A stretch of 64,000 nt of DNA, from contig NZ_CP110139.1 in NCBI RefSeq assembly GCF_025979885.1, positions 3,926,001 through 3,990,000 on the forward strand. Reading direction: 5' to 3'. The translations under genes and the position numbers were made by a program. Positions 44,421 to 53,555 of the stretch are shown here, piece by piece. The notes under the pieces were generated by a model, which worked only from the letters and a program-made list of their open reading frames with translations, was not told the DNA's origin and made no database searches. Positions within the stretch are counted from its first letter, which is position 1, and each line of letters starts with the position of its first letter. The stretch is from Hymenobacter sp. YIM 151500-1. GTDB lineage: Bacteria; Bacteroidota; Bacteroidia; Cytophagales; Hymenobacteraceae.

Positions 44421-47400
44421 TTACAGCGTCAGCTTCAGGCTGGCACCGAAAGAGCGGGTGGTGGGAAACGAGAAATACTCGAAACCCTGGTTGTTGCCCG
44501 TGCCAAAGGAGCTAACCTCCGGGTCGATGTGGGGCTGCGACTTGGGCGTCCAGAGCATGAGGTTGCGCCCAATCAGGGCCACCTGAATGCTGCCCAGGCG
44601 CACCTGGCGGGCCAGTTCTTCGGGCAGGGTGTAGCTCAGGCTGGTTTCGCGTAGCTTCAGGAAAGAAGCATCGAACAGGGAGTTTTCGCCGGTGTTGGCG
44701 TACTGCTGCCAGTACAGCCGGCCGCCATCCCAAACCGAGTTGCCACCGTCAGCAATTTTCGTGTTGGGCGAGTAGGAGCCGTCGGCATTCTGGATAACGG
44801 AGTTGGGCACCACAAAGGGCTGTCGGTCGTTGGCAGCGGTTTCCTTAAGCGTACCAACAAAATATCCATCCCGAACAGTCTGGGAGTAAAACTTACCGCC
44901 TTTTCGGGCGTCGAACAGCACATTCAGCGCCACTCCTTTATAGCTCAGCGTAGTAGAAACCCCGGCCAGGAAGTCGGGCTGAATGCTACCCAGGGCCTGA
45001 CGGTTAGGGTCGATACGGGGGAAGCCGGTTCTTTCGTCCACTACAATGCGCCCTTCTGGGTCACGCAGCATCTTGGTGCCAAAAAATGTGCCGTAGGGCT
45101 GACCTACCTGGGAGTTCAGGGCTACGTTGCTGCCGCCCAGCCCCCCGATAACGATATTGGAAGTGGTGCTCGATACTTCCGTTACTTCGTTGCGGTTGCG
45201 GGTGTAGGTCAGGTTCAGGTCCCAGCTGAAGCCGCTATCCGTGCGCACGGGCGTGGCAGCCACAGCTAATTCAATGCCCTTGTTCTCCATCACGCCGGCA
45301 TTAACGGCCTGAGAAGTGAAGCCCGTGGTGCTCGACAGCAGCAGGTCGACGTAGATTTTCTTGCTCCGCGAGTTGTAGTACGTAGCGTCGATTCCCAACC
45401 GGTTATTAAAGAAACTCAACTCCGTGCCTACCTCGTAGGCCGTGGTTAGCTCGTTCGTCAGGTTAGGGTTGCCGATGAAGTTGCCGACCTGGAAAGCCGG
45501 CACCGTGCCGTAGGGGAACTGCAGCTCCCCACCGAAGCCGTCGTCGATGCCGCCGCGCACGAATACAGTCCGCTCACGGTAGGGCTGCACCACTTTACCT
45601 ACCGAGGCTACGTTGGCGCGCACCTTGCCGAACGACAGAATGCTGTTCTGGATTTTAAAGGCTTCCGTGAAGATAAAGCCCAGGTTGGCGCTGGGGTAGT
45701 AGAAGGCCTTACGCAAGGTCGAGGACCGGTCCCGGCGGCCCGTCAGGCCCAGGTAGAGGTAGTCGCGGAAAGACAGTTGTACGTCGGCGAAGTAGCCTAG
45801 CAGGCGGGTTTTAGATTCGCCTTTGGTAGTGCGCACACTAAGCGTGTTGCTCAGGTCGTAGAAGTCGGGCACTACTACGCCCAGGCCGTTAGCCGTTGTG
45901 CGCTCAATGGCTTGTTGCTGGTAGTCAACGCCGAAAATGCCCTTGGCGGTAATGTCAGGCGTTATCCGATGAACCACATTCGCCAGCAGGTCAGTAGTGG
46001 TGTTGCGGCCGTAAATATTGTCCTCGATGTACCGGCCGGCGGCATTGCCAACCGTTCCCTGCGCAATCTGCTGCCGGCGGCGGTCCGAAAAGAAGTCGAT
46101 GCCCTGGCGTAGGGTAAAGCCCAGCCACTGCAAGGGCTGGTAATTCACCTCTGCCGTGCTCAGCAGGCGGTCCACATTGTCGGTCAGGCGGTTTTTATCG
46201 AGCAGGAAGTAGGGGTTGTTCCGGAACCCGGCCAAGTGGAAGTTCTGGAGATTATAGCGCGAGTCGTTGTAATCCTTGGCCTCCGTAATGTCGATATTAC
46301 GAGGAACGTTTATCAGCGACTGCATAATACCGGCCAGCGACTGGCCCTGAATACCCCGGTCGCCGCCCGACTTGATGTAGTTGACCGTGCCGCTGATGCC
46401 GAGCTTTTCGTAGAGGCGTGTGCCGCCGTTCAGGCTTACCGTCGTGCGCTTGTAGTTGTTTTCCGGAACAAACGACGAGGTGCGCGCATCCGCCACCGAC
46501 ACGTAGTAGTTCGACAACTCGTTGGACCCCGCAAACGAGATGGCGTTGTTGTAGGTCACACCCGTTTCAAAGAAGTCACGGATGTTGTCGGGCTTAGCCG
46601 ATAGCCGCACGGAGTCGGCCGGCTGGCCGGCCGAAAAGCGCTGGCGGAAGGTGCGCCAGTCGGCTACGTTTTGACCCTGAATGCGCGGCCCCCAGCTCCA
46701 GTTGGTAGTTGGGCTATACACTTGCCGGCCTGCCAGGGGGCCGGCCGTAATTGTGCTTCCCGCCCCGTAGGTATTCTGGAACTCAGGCAGGCGATTCACG
46801 CGCTCAAACGTTACGGCACTGCTCACAGCCACCTGGGGCCGGCCTTTCAGATTCTGGCCCTTTTTGGTGGTGATGATGATGGCGCCCGAGGCGGCCCGCG
46901 AACCGTACAGAGCCGCGGCAGCCGGGCCTTTCAGCACCGTAATCGACTCCACAATGTTGGGGTCGATGTCGCCGGCTCGGTTGGTCAGGTCCACGCCGTT
47001 GTTCAGGTCGCCGCCGGTGTTGCCCGCCGAGTTCAGGGCCGCGTTGCTGATAACGTTGCCATCCACCACGTAAATGGGCTGGTTGTCGCCGGTGAACGAC
47101 TGGGCACCCCGGATTACTACGCGCGTAGCGCCGCCCGCTGCCCCGGTAGCCCCGGAAATCTGCACACCCGCCAGGCGGCCCTGCAAGGAGCGGAGCAGGT
47201 TCGGCTCACTGGCGCGCGTAATGTCCCTGTTGTTCAGGGTCTCAACGGCGTAGCCCAGCGTCTTGCGCTGGCGCTCAATACCCAAGGCCGTTACAACTAC
47301 CTGGCTGAGCTGCTTGGTGTCGGCCGCCATGCCCACTTCCATCTGGCGGGCATCGTCCAGCTCGCGCTCCACGTTGATGTAGCCGATAGAGCTGAACACC

Positions 47401-47630
47401 AGCGTGCCGCCGTTGCCCGGCACTTCCAGTATAAAGGTGCCATCCGAGTTTGTGGAAACCCCCGTGCCAGAGCCCTTGAGCAGCACCGTAACGCCGGGCA
47501 AGCCTTCCGTGGTTACCCGGTCAAATACGCGCCCCGAGATAGTGCGGGTTTGGGCGTACGCAGGTGCAGCTAGCAGCACCACCCCAACGGCCGATAACGC
47601 TGATACGTTAGAAAGTAACGTTTTCTTCAT
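44421..47630 (-). CDS. SusC/RagA-like TonB-dependent outer-membrane transporter
   Basis: 1069 residues. Signal peptide (ALSAVGVVLLAAPAYAQ). The N-terminal carboxypeptidase-like beta-sandwich is TISGRVFDRVTTEGLPGVTVLLKGSGTGVSTNSDG. The TonB-box and plug region is LSQVVVTALGIERQRKTLGYAVETL, IRGAQSFTGDNQPIYVVDGNVISN and VLKGPAAAALYGSRAASGAIIITTKKG. A barrel of about 800 residues ends SFGASLKLTL. Energy comes from TonB/ExbBD, not in the window. It forms a pair with the SusD-like lipoprotein downstream. No glycoside hydrolase or peptidase gene is adjacent to suggest a substrate. Confidence 0.95.
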   Translation of the reverse strand: MKKTLLSNVSALSAVGVVLLAAPAYAQTRTISGRVFDRVTTEGLPGVTVLLKGSGTGVSTNSDGTFILEVPGNGGTLVFSSIGYINVERELDDARQMEVGMAADTKQLSQVVVTALGIERQRKTLGYAVETLNNRDITRASEPNLLRSLQGRLAGVQISGATGAAGGATRVVIRGAQSFTGDNQPIYVVDGNVISNAALNSAGNTGGDLNNGVDLTNRAGDIDPNIVESITVLKGPAAAALYGSRAASGAIIITTKKGQNLKGRPQVAVSSAVTFERVNRLPEFQNTYGAGSTITAGPLAGRQVYSPTTNWSWGPRIQGQNVADWRTFRQRFSAGQPADSVRLSAKPDNIRDFFETGVTYNNAISFAGSNELSNYYVSVADARTSSFVPENNYKRTTVSLNGGTRLYEKLGISGTVNYIKSGGDRGIQGQSLAGIMQSLINVPRNIDITEAKDYNDSRYNLQNFHLAGFRNNPYFLLDKNRLTDNVDRLLSTAEVNYQPLQWLGFTLRQGIDFFSDRRRQQIAQGTVGNAAGRYIEDNIYGRNTTTDLLANVVHRITPDITAKGIFGVDYQQQAIERTTANGLGVVVPDFYDLSNTLSVRTTKGESKTRLLGYFADVQLSFRDYLYLGLTGRRDRSSTLRKAFYYPSANLGFIFTEAFKIQNSILSFGKVRANVASVGKVVQPYRERTVFVRGGIDDGFGGELQFPYGTVPAFQVGNFIGNPNLTNELTTAYEVGTELSFFNNRLGIDATYYNSRSKKIYVDLLLSSTTGFTSQAVNAGVMENKGIELAVAATPVRTDSGFSWDLNLTYTRNRNEVTEVSSTTSNIVIGGLGGSNVALNSQVGQPYGTFFGTKMLRDPEGRIVVDERTGFPRIDPNRQALGSIQPDFLAGVSTTLSYKGVALNVLFDARKGGKFYSQTVRDGYFVGTLKETAANDRQPFVVPNSVIQNADGSYSPNTKIADGGNSVWDGGRLYWQQYANTGENSLFDASFLKLRETSLSYTLPEELARQVRLGSIQVALIGRNLMLWTPKSQPHIDPEVSSFGTGNNQGFEYFSFPTTRSFGASLKLTL

Positions 47631-48027
47631 GCAGAGTATTTAGGCAAGAGTTACACAAGTGAGTAAGCGGCCACGCGAGGGTGCCAGGCAGGAAATTCCA
47701 AAATTGAGACGCAAAGAAAGCTATTAAACATATCGTATACAGCTTACCTTCAGAAGCAAAGAAATAAAAATAGAGGGTGTTATCCTCGAAAAATTAAAAC
47801 TCTCTCAAAAATAGCACATGCCGCCAGCGTAATTACTGCTATTTGACGGCTATACTATAGAAGATGTATATTACTCGGCGAACAAGCCGGAATAGCCGAT
47901 GAAGCTCCAAGATTTGGAGCCGCTGTCCAAGACTTGGAATACCGTAAGCCGCGGGGTCTACCTGATTCGGTCTAACTGCTTTATGCACAGCGGCCAGCAG
48001 TTGAAAGCAGAGCTGGCCGGGCAGCAC
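47631..48027. other. Intergenic region upstream of the SusC gene
   Basis: AT-rich (especially 47690-47830), divergent from no gene. It should contain the SusC/SusD promoter. Two short overlapping open frames (47839-48027 on minus, 47899-48066 on plus) show no recognisable protein pattern, and I do not call them. Confidence 0.5.
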
Positions 48028-48063
48028 GAAAAAGCCCGCCGGATTCGCGTCCAGCGGGCTTTC
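48028..48063 (-). terminator. Terminator of the first truncated-globin gene
   Basis: AAAGCCCGC paired with GCGGGCTTT, with a 14-base loop; read on the minus strand it ends in a T-run. It lies about 50 bases past the stop of the 48112-48480 gene. Confidence 0.75.
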
Positions 48064-48111
48064 TAATGAGTGGGTGGATGAGGAGAAAAAAGATCGGGGG
48101 TGGGAATACAG

Positions 48112-48480
48112 TTAAGCGCCGCGGGAACGGGAAGCTAGGGTAGCTACTTTATGCTTGGCTTGCTCGGCATTGGAGCCAGCAAAATTCTCTTCCACAGAAC
48201 GCTCCAGCAAGAAAACCCACCGTTGGAAGTGGGGGCCCTTGGTGGGCAAAGCGGAATGCAAAGGAATCGGCTGTCCTTCCTGGTAGCGGGAGGTACCCAG
48301 CAGGGCGCTGCTCCAGTAATCGTAAAGCGAGGTAAGATGGCGAGGCCAATGAATCTGAGCTACCGCGTGGCAGAGGGGCGCCAGCAGCTCATCATCGTTG
48401 GCTTTGCTAAAAGCCGAATCAACCAGCTTCTTAATGTCGCCTTCAGTCCGCAGATCAGGCAGGGTCAGGGAAGATGCCAT
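48112..48480 (-). CDS. Group III truncated haemoglobin-like protein (paralogue 1)
   Basis: 122 residues. RTEGDIKKLVDSAFSKANDDELLAPLCHAVAQIHWPRHLTSLYDYWSSALLGTSRY is the trHb group III pattern (I-x-x-L-V-x-x-F, D-x-x-L-x-P, H-x-x-x-x-Y-D-F/Y-W). The proximal histidine is in PLHSALPTKGPHFQRW. Group III globins bind oxygen or NO in the cytoplasm; the exact role is not settled. Compared with its neighbour, it has diverged positions (HAVAQIHWP) and a shorter C-terminus. It is about 150 bases downstream of the second globin gene on the same strand. Confidence 0.82.
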   Translation of the reverse strand: MASSLTLPDLRTEGDIKKLVDSAFSKANDDELLAPLCHAVAQIHWPRHLTSLYDYWSSALLGTSRYQEGQPIPLHSALPTKGPHFQRWVFLLERSVEENFAGSNAEQAKHKVATLASRSRGA

Positions 48481-48634
48481 AGCAGGGTGGGATTGGGACT
48501 GTAAATACGCAGCGAATTTACGCAGGTTTCAGAAATTTCGCTCTTGTATTCAAAATGTTTTTTAGCCGCCTACTGCCACCTGATTAGCAGAGGCATACCA
48601 TGAAAAAAACACGTAATGCCGACTTCCGGCTACC

Positions 48635-49039
48635 TTACAAAACATGGTAAGGATTGTGAGCCTGCTGCACGCGGTACTCGAAGATGGCGGCCAGCGTACC
48701 GGCCTTCTGGATGGCCAAATTGGCAGTAGGACCAGCGAAATGGGCATCCACGTTTTCAACAAACAGCGTTAGCCAGTGCCGGAAATGGCGGCTGTCGATG
48801 GGCAAGGTCAAGTGCTTGGGAAACGGCCGGCCCCGGTAGCGGCTGGTACCCAGCAGCAGGCTGCTCCAGAAGTCGTACATAGTAGCCAGGTGGCGAGGCC
48901 ACTCGTTCTGCACCACTGCGGCGAAGATGGGCCCCAGCAATTCGTCGGTGCGCACCCGGCCGTAAAAGGAGTCGACCAGCCGCTGGATGTCGTCTTCGGT
49001 GGAAATGTCGGCAGGAGTAGGCGCTTGGGCAGTACACAT
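48635..49039 (-). CDS. Group III truncated haemoglobin (paralogue 2)
   Basis: 134 residues from the ATG at 49039; a TTG start at 49054 would add five. STEDDIQRLVDSFYGRVRTDELLGPIFAAVVQNEWPRHLATMYDFWSSLLLGTSRYRG is a full trHb III core, with the proximal histidine in KHLTLPIDSRHFRHWLTLF. The alignment with paralogue 1 is clear over the whole core. It is probably a haem protein handling O2 or NO; haem binding is inferred from the histidine. The intergenic of about 150 bases to paralogue 1 could carry a separate promoter. Confidence 0.88.
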   Translation of the reverse strand: MCTAQAPTPADISTEDDIQRLVDSFYGRVRTDELLGPIFAAVVQNEWPRHLATMYDFWSSLLLGTSRYRGRPFPKHLTLPIDSRHFRHWLTLFVENVDAHFAGPTANLAIQKAGTLAAIFEYRVQQAHNPYHVL

Positions 49040-49105
49040 GATGGAAGGCAGCAAGCAGTAAATGAGAGGGAAATACCTTTTAACCCATCAGCCCTGGTGT
49101 ACCGT

Positions 49106-50044
49106 TCACGTCTTCGGCTCGGCGGCCGGCTTGGGGCGCCCGCCCAGCACTACCAGCGCCACGGCCACCACAATGAGCAAAGCCCCGCCGAGCATAGGAG
49201 GGCTCAGGGCTTCGCCCAGAAAAGCCCAACCCAGGAGTACGGCTACCACGGGGTTAACGAAGGCGTACGTACCCGCCAGGGCTGGTTCCACCACCCGCAG
49301 CAGCCAGATATAAGCCGAAAATGCTACGAACGACCCAAACGTGACCAGGTAAGCAAAAGCCGCCCAGGCCGGCCCGCTGATACTCCGCAGGTGAAAGGCT
49401 GCCGCCTCGCCGTGCAGCAGCCCGGCCAGCAGCAGGAAAAACCCGCCGCAGAGCATCTGCATGCCCACTCCCAGAAAAGGAGAACCACTAATCGGGTTTT
49501 TCTTGGAATACAACGAGCCCACCGACCACATAAACGCGGCCAGCAGCACCGCCGCCACCCCCAGGGCCGCGTGGCCCGGCACCAGCACGGGCGCGGCGCT
49601 GCGGGTACCGACCAGCAGCGCCAGCCCGGCCAGGCCCAGCCCTAAGCCCAGCAGTACCCGGGGTGTGGGCCGCGGGCTGATACCACTCAGCCAGCCCAGC
49701 AGCGCCAGAAACATGGGCACCGTAGCTACCAGCAGCGCCGCCAGCCCCGACGGAATATACTGCTGTGCAAAGGTGGTGCCCCCGTTGCCGAACAGCGGCA
49801 GGCAGAAACCCACTACGGCCGCCCGCACCCAGTCTTGCCGGGTGGGGGCCGGGGCGCCGCTGAGCCGCAGCATGCCGTACTGCAAGGCCCCGGCTAGTAA
49901 GTAGCGCGTAGCCGACAGCAGGAACGGTGGCCACGACCCCAGAGCTATTTTGGTGGCCAGGTAGGTGGAACCCCAAACAAGATACAGCGCCAGTAACGCC
50001 AATAGCACCGTAGCCGAAGCGGGGCGGGAAGAAGAAGCAGACAT
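49106..50044 (-). CDS. EamA/DMT family exporter
   Basis: 312 residues with ten hydrophobic helices in two halves. LLALYLVWGSTYLATKIALGSWPPFLLSATRYLLAGALQY is the EamA repeat 1 signature (L-x-W-G-S-x-Y-x-x-x-K/R); repeat 2 starts at LGVAAVLLAAFMWSVGSLYSKKN and ends with ALAGTYAFVNPVVAVLLGWAFLGEALS. Such proteins export small metabolites across the inner membrane; YedA-like in pattern, substrate unknown. It ends 66 bases after the globin start and shares direction with the tssG gene upstream. Confidence 0.9.
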   Translation of the reverse strand: MSASSSRPASATVLLALLALYLVWGSTYLATKIALGSWPPFLLSATRYLLAGALQYGMLRLSGAPAPTRQDWVRAAVVGFCLPLFGNGGTTFAQQYIPSGLAALLVATVPMFLALLGWLSGISPRPTPRVLLGLGLGLAGLALLVGTRSAAPVLVPGHAALGVAAVLLAAFMWSVGSLYSKKNPISGSPFLGVGMQMLCGGFFLLLAGLLHGEAAAFHLRSISGPAWAAFAYLVTFGSFVAFSAYIWLLRVVEPALAGTYAFVNPVVAVLLGWAFLGEALSPPMLGGALLIVVAVALVVLGGRPKPAAEPKT

Positions 50045-50138
50045 GAACAGGAAGCAGAAACCGATGCAGCCACGAAGCTACGGGCATTTCAGCGCGCACC
50101 TGGTTCAGTAGCCGTGGGCTGGCGCGTTGTTTGGCTGC

Positions 50139-51125
50139 TTACAGATGGGCCGTGGTGTAGCCGAGGATGGCCGTGTCGCCGGAGTCGGACAGCACGAACA
50201 TGGCCGATGCGGCGGGTTGCAGCTCGTAGCGCAGCACGGTATCGGTTTCAAAAGCCACGAAGTAGCGGCACAGCAGCTGTAGGGCCCGCGCCTGCCAGGT
50301 ATCGGTAAAGAACAGCTCCAGGTCGGCGGGGGTAAGGTCTTCGAGGGTAACTTCCAGGGCCGGTAGGGTTTCCTGGTAGAGGCCGCCCAGCACGAAGGTG
50401 CGGCCCAGCTCTACCCCACCCAGGGTGAGTCCCCCGGCTGCCTGTTGCGGGCTGGCGGAAGAAGGCGCTACCGTAACCGGGTGTTGCAGCGGAGCTATGG
50501 TGCGCAGGCGTACGGGCCGCTCCAGCACCCGCTCAAAGCACAGGCGGGTTAGCCGCAGGTCGCCCACGATGCGGTAGGCCAGGGGCAACAAGTAGAGCAA
50601 ATGCAGCACCTGGGCGGCGGGGAGCTGGTCGTGCAGCTCCCAGAACCGGGTCAGCACTTGGTTGTACCAGTGCGCCGAGAGGTTGGCCAGGTAGCGGCGC
50701 TCCTCCTGCTCCAGCAGCACCCGGTGGCGGAAAAACTCCTGCTCGAAGGGCAGAAAAAACAAGCGGGTAGATTTTTCGCGGCGGCGCTGAATCCGGATGT
50801 CGGCTACCATGGCGCGGGTGTCGAGACCCGTAATCGGCTCGGTAGGGTGGTGAAACACCTCCTGGGGCAAGGCATCGTACAGGCCTTCGCGGTGCACGTC
50901 GATGGCCAGGCGCGGCGAGGACCGGCGGCCCGTGGTGTGCTCCTCGGCCACGGCGCCCAGGTCGCGGCGGTAGCGGCGCGCAAACAAGCCCACTGGCTTC
51001 AGCACAAAATCATCGAAGGCATACCCGGAGTCGAGCAGGTCGGCCAAAATAATTTCCAGCCGCAGGTCCAGGGGCTGGCGCCGCAAATAATCGAAGAGTT
51101 GGCGGAGAGAAGTGGGAGCAGACAC
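50139..51125 (-). CDS. tssG: TssG, T6SSiii baseplate component
   Basis: 328 residues from the GTG at 51125 (SAPTSLRQLFDYLRRQP); the frame continues upstream through low-quality sequence without ATG. LRLEIILADLLDSGYAFDDFVLKPVGLFARRYRRDLGAV is the TssG-type start found in Bacteroidota T6SSiii. The middle has LSAHWYNQVLTRFWELHDQLPAAQVLHLLYLLPLAYRIVGD, with LPLAYRIVGD conserved in the family. It joins TssE, TssF and TssK in the baseplate. It lies on the strand opposite the other baseplate genes. Its leader carries a terminator-like hairpin at 51170-51206. Confidence 0.78.
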   Translation of the reverse strand: MSAPTSLRQLFDYLRRQPLDLRLEIILADLLDSGYAFDDFVLKPVGLFARRYRRDLGAVAEEHTTGRRSSPRLAIDVHREGLYDALPQEVFHHPTEPITGLDTRAMVADIRIQRRREKSTRLFFLPFEQEFFRHRVLLEQEERRYLANLSAHWYNQVLTRFWELHDQLPAAQVLHLLYLLPLAYRIVGDLRLTRLCFERVLERPVRLRTIAPLQHPVTVAPSSASPQQAAGGLTLGGVELGRTFVLGGLYQETLPALEVTLEDLTPADLELFFTDTWQARALQLLCRYFVAFETDTVLRYELQPAASAMFVLSDSGDTAILGYTTAHL

Positions 51126-51169
51126 GGCACAAAGCAAAAACAGACGACAACAAGTACGGCAAAGAAGGG

Positions 51170-51206
51170 CAAAAAAAGCGTGCTGCCGAGCAAAACACGC
51201 ACGCTG
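51170..51206 (-). promoter_or_regulatory. Terminator-like hairpin in the tssG leader
   Basis: Read on the minus strand: AGCGTGC, a 15-base loop, GCACGCT, followed by a run of T. It lies 45-80 bases upstream of the tssG GTG, with no minus-strand gene further upstream to terminate. It may act as an attenuator, or it may end stray transcription. Confidence 0.4.
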
Positions 51207-51364
51207 TGGCGGCGGGCTGTGGCATGGTAAGCATTTTTGCGGCAACTTACGCCCTGGTGCGCTACTGCCGCCGGCTCCGCCCCTGGGCGCGAAGCGGGTG
51301 GCGGGGGCCGGGCTCCGGCCCACACCCGCATACCGGCCGCCGGGCCGCAACCGTTTTTAGTTTT

Positions 51365-52213
51365 ATGCTCCTACCCGATCCGAAGTCCCACGCTCGTAGC
51401 ATGGCCTCTAGTGCGTTGTCGAATGCCCGCTCGGGCCTACAGCGCAATCCTACCTTTATCAGTGTGCTGCTCTACCTGCTGGGGTGGGCGGTAGTGTTTG
51501 CCCTGGTGGGGCTGGGGGCCGTGTATAGCCCCCTCGAGTTCAAAACCACCTTTCTGCTGGTGCAGGCGCTGCTGCTACTGCTCGGCGCGGTTCATACCCT
51601 GACGCTGGAGCAGTTTCTGCCCTGGTACGACAAAGACAACCTGACCCACGGCGGCGTGATGACCGGCCTGACCTGGGGCGCCGGCGTGCTGAGCATACTG
51701 GCCTTATTCTGGTGGCGCTGGTTTCCGGCCAACAGCCCGGCGCCGGCCTCGTTTGTGGCGGCTACCTTTCTGTTTCCGCTGCCCTACGTGTTTTGGCAGG
51801 CCTGGCAGGCCTGGCGCCGCATTCCGGCGCCGCAGTACACGCTGTGGCAGTACCGCCCCGGCTCCACCGGGCCCGACCTGGCCCGCATGGACCTGAGCAA
51901 CTTCATGGTGGTGCACTTCTGGATGTCGCGGCGCTTCGGCGAGGAGCTATACCACGACTTTTCTTCCAAAGCCCCCTACGAAATGCGCCTGGGCGACCTG
52001 TTCCACATCTTCATTACCGATTACAATGCCCTAAAGCCGGAGCAGGCCCTGCAGTACGTGGATGAGCAGGGGCAATCCTACGGCTGGCTGTTCTACGCCA
52101 AGCAGCCCTGGTGGAGACGCCGCCGCTACTACAACCCCGACCACACGTTCCGCGACAATTTTCTGCGGCAGGGCAGCATCATCGTGGCCCGGCGGGTGCC
52201 CCTGGCCAGCTAA
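51365..52213 (+). CDS. tssN: TssN, T6SSiii membrane component
   Basis: 282 residues from the ATG at 51365; an ATG at 51401 is equally possible. Four hydrophobic segments are in the N-terminal half (ISVLLYLLGWAVVFALVGLGAVY; FLLVQALLLLLGAVHTLTL; GVMTGLTWGAGVLSILALFWWRW; SFVAATFLFPLPYVFWQAW), with LEQFLPWYDKDN between. The soluble C-terminal domain is DLSNFMVVHFWMSRRFGEELYHDFSSKAP to RDNFLRQGSIIVARRVPL. This matches TssN, one of the proteins particular to the Bacteroidota T6SS. It lies first in the tssN-K-O-E-F series. Confidence 0.82.
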   Translation: MLLPDPKSHARSMASSALSNARSGLQRNPTFISVLLYLLGWAVVFALVGLGAVYSPLEFKTTFLLVQALLLLLGAVHTLTLEQFLPWYDKDNLTHGGVMTGLTWGAGVLSILALFWWRWFPANSPAPASFVAATFLFPLPYVFWQAWQAWRRIPAPQYTLWQYRPGSTGPDLARMDLSNFMVVHFWMSRRFGEELYHDFSSKAPYEMRLGDLFHIFITDYNALKPEQALQYVDEQGQSYGWLFYAKQPWWRRRRYYNPDHTFRDNFLRQGSIIVARRVPLAS

Positions 52214-52340
52214 GCAGGGCCGGGGCCAGAATGTCCGGGGGCTTGCCTAATTTACCGGCCCCGAGAGGACAAGCCACCAACACCGCTCCTCCAACCGTTT
52301 CTGTTCTACGTATTTGCGCTTTTTGTTGAGTTAACTACCT

Positions 52341-53519
52341 ATGCTGCCCGAAATCAAACACTATCCTGTCAATTGGGTAGATGGGATGAAAATATCCCGC
52401 CGCCACTTCACCGAGTTCGAACAGTTTACTACGGAGCACCTGCGCGACGCTGCGGCCCTGGGCCTGAGCGCCCACCGCTACGGCCTGCTTCCCGCCGACC
52501 CGCAAGGCACTCCTTCTCTGGAGCTGCTGCTCAGCGTAGACCAGCAGCAGGGCGTGCAAGTCCGCCTCACGCACTGCCGGGCCATAACGGCGGGTGGGGC
52601 CCGCATTGAGCTGGTAAGCGGCAGCGAACCGCTCACCTTCCGCACCAGTCTGTCGGTCCTGCTGGCAGAATTCAACCTGACCCTGACTGAGCAGCTGCGC
52701 TTTAGCGTGGTGGTGTCGGTGAACCCCTACGTGCGGGTGCCCGCCGGGCAGCCCGCTCCCGAGGAAATACCGCCCCGCCACCCGTACACCCTGCCCGAGT
52801 ACCGCCTCAGCGTGGTGCCCACCCAGCAGCTGGCCAGCAATACAATCAGCTCCTACCACCTCGTAATTGGCGAGCTACTTTACGCCGAAGGTGCCCTGCG
52901 GCCCGTGAGCCAGTATATTCCGCCCTGCCTGGCCCTGGTAAGCCACCCCACGCTGCTGCGCTGGCTGCACCAGTTTGAGCACGTGCTCCAGGAAATCGAA
53001 ACCGACGCCTTCAAGGTAGTACACAAGGTGAAGCTGCGGCCCGATAAGAAGTCGGAGCTAAGCGCCCTGGTAATGCAGCTGGCCGAGCACACGGCCTTCG
53101 GCCTGGCCCAGCAGTTGCCGGGCCTGCACTTCACGGCCGCCCAGCTGCCGCCCGTGCAGCTGCTCCAGTCCCTGATGCAAGCCGCCAAGTACCTGCGCAC
53201 GGCCCTCGACTGCCTCACCGAGGCCGAGCGCGAAGAGCTGCTGAAGTATATAGAGCAATGGTCGGAGACGCGGCCGGCCACAGTGCTCAACGCCCTGCGC
53301 GAAGCCACTACCATGACCTACGACCACCACCGCACCCACGAGCTGCTGCACCAGCAGCTGGAGCTGTGGCAGCTGGTGGCGGCTATTTTCCGCCAGCTCA
53401 CCCAGCTGGAGTTTATCGGCAAAAACAAAGAGGGCTGGAAACCCTACATCAACGAGAATCCCCTGGCCGATGCCCCGGCCCAGGAGAAGCCGGCGGCCAC
53501 CCGCTGGAACCCGTTCTAA
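52341..53519 (+). CDS. tssK: TssK, T6SS baseplate-to-membrane linker
   Basis: 392 residues. The N-terminal block IKHYPVNWVDGMKISRRHF corresponds to TssK's start (V-x-W-x-x-G-M-x-I-x-x-x-H-F). The shoulder and neck follow, with ISSYHLVIGELLYAEGALRPVSQYIPPCLALVSHP, matching the family's Y-I-P-P-x-L. It is shorter than the approximately 440 residues of Proteobacterial TssK. In contractile systems TssK trimers connect the baseplate wedges to the membrane complex. It lies 127 bases after tssN and 36 before tssO. Confidence 0.88.
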   Translation: MLPEIKHYPVNWVDGMKISRRHFTEFEQFTTEHLRDAAALGLSAHRYGLLPADPQGTPSLELLLSVDQQQGVQVRLTHCRAITAGGARIELVSGSEPLTFRTSLSVLLAEFNLTLTEQLRFSVVVSVNPYVRVPAGQPAPEEIPPRHPYTLPEYRLSVVPTQQLASNTISSYHLVIGELLYAEGALRPVSQYIPPCLALVSHPTLLRWLHQFEHVLQEIETDAFKVVHKVKLRPDKKSELSALVMQLAEHTAFGLAQQLPGLHFTAAQLPPVQLLQSLMQAAKYLRTALDCLTEAEREELLKYIEQWSETRPATVLNALREATTMTYDHHRTHELLHQQLELWQLVAAIFRQLTQLEFIGKNKEGWKPYINENPLADAPAQEKPAATRWNPF

Positions 53520-53555
53520 CGTCCTTTTCTCGTCGTTTCGCCCCGCCTTTCCCCC

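Noticed and set aside
47839..48066. Overlapping short frames, 62 codons on minus and 55 codons on plus
   Set aside because: No start context, no recognisable pattern, and the plus frame runs through a terminator hairpin.
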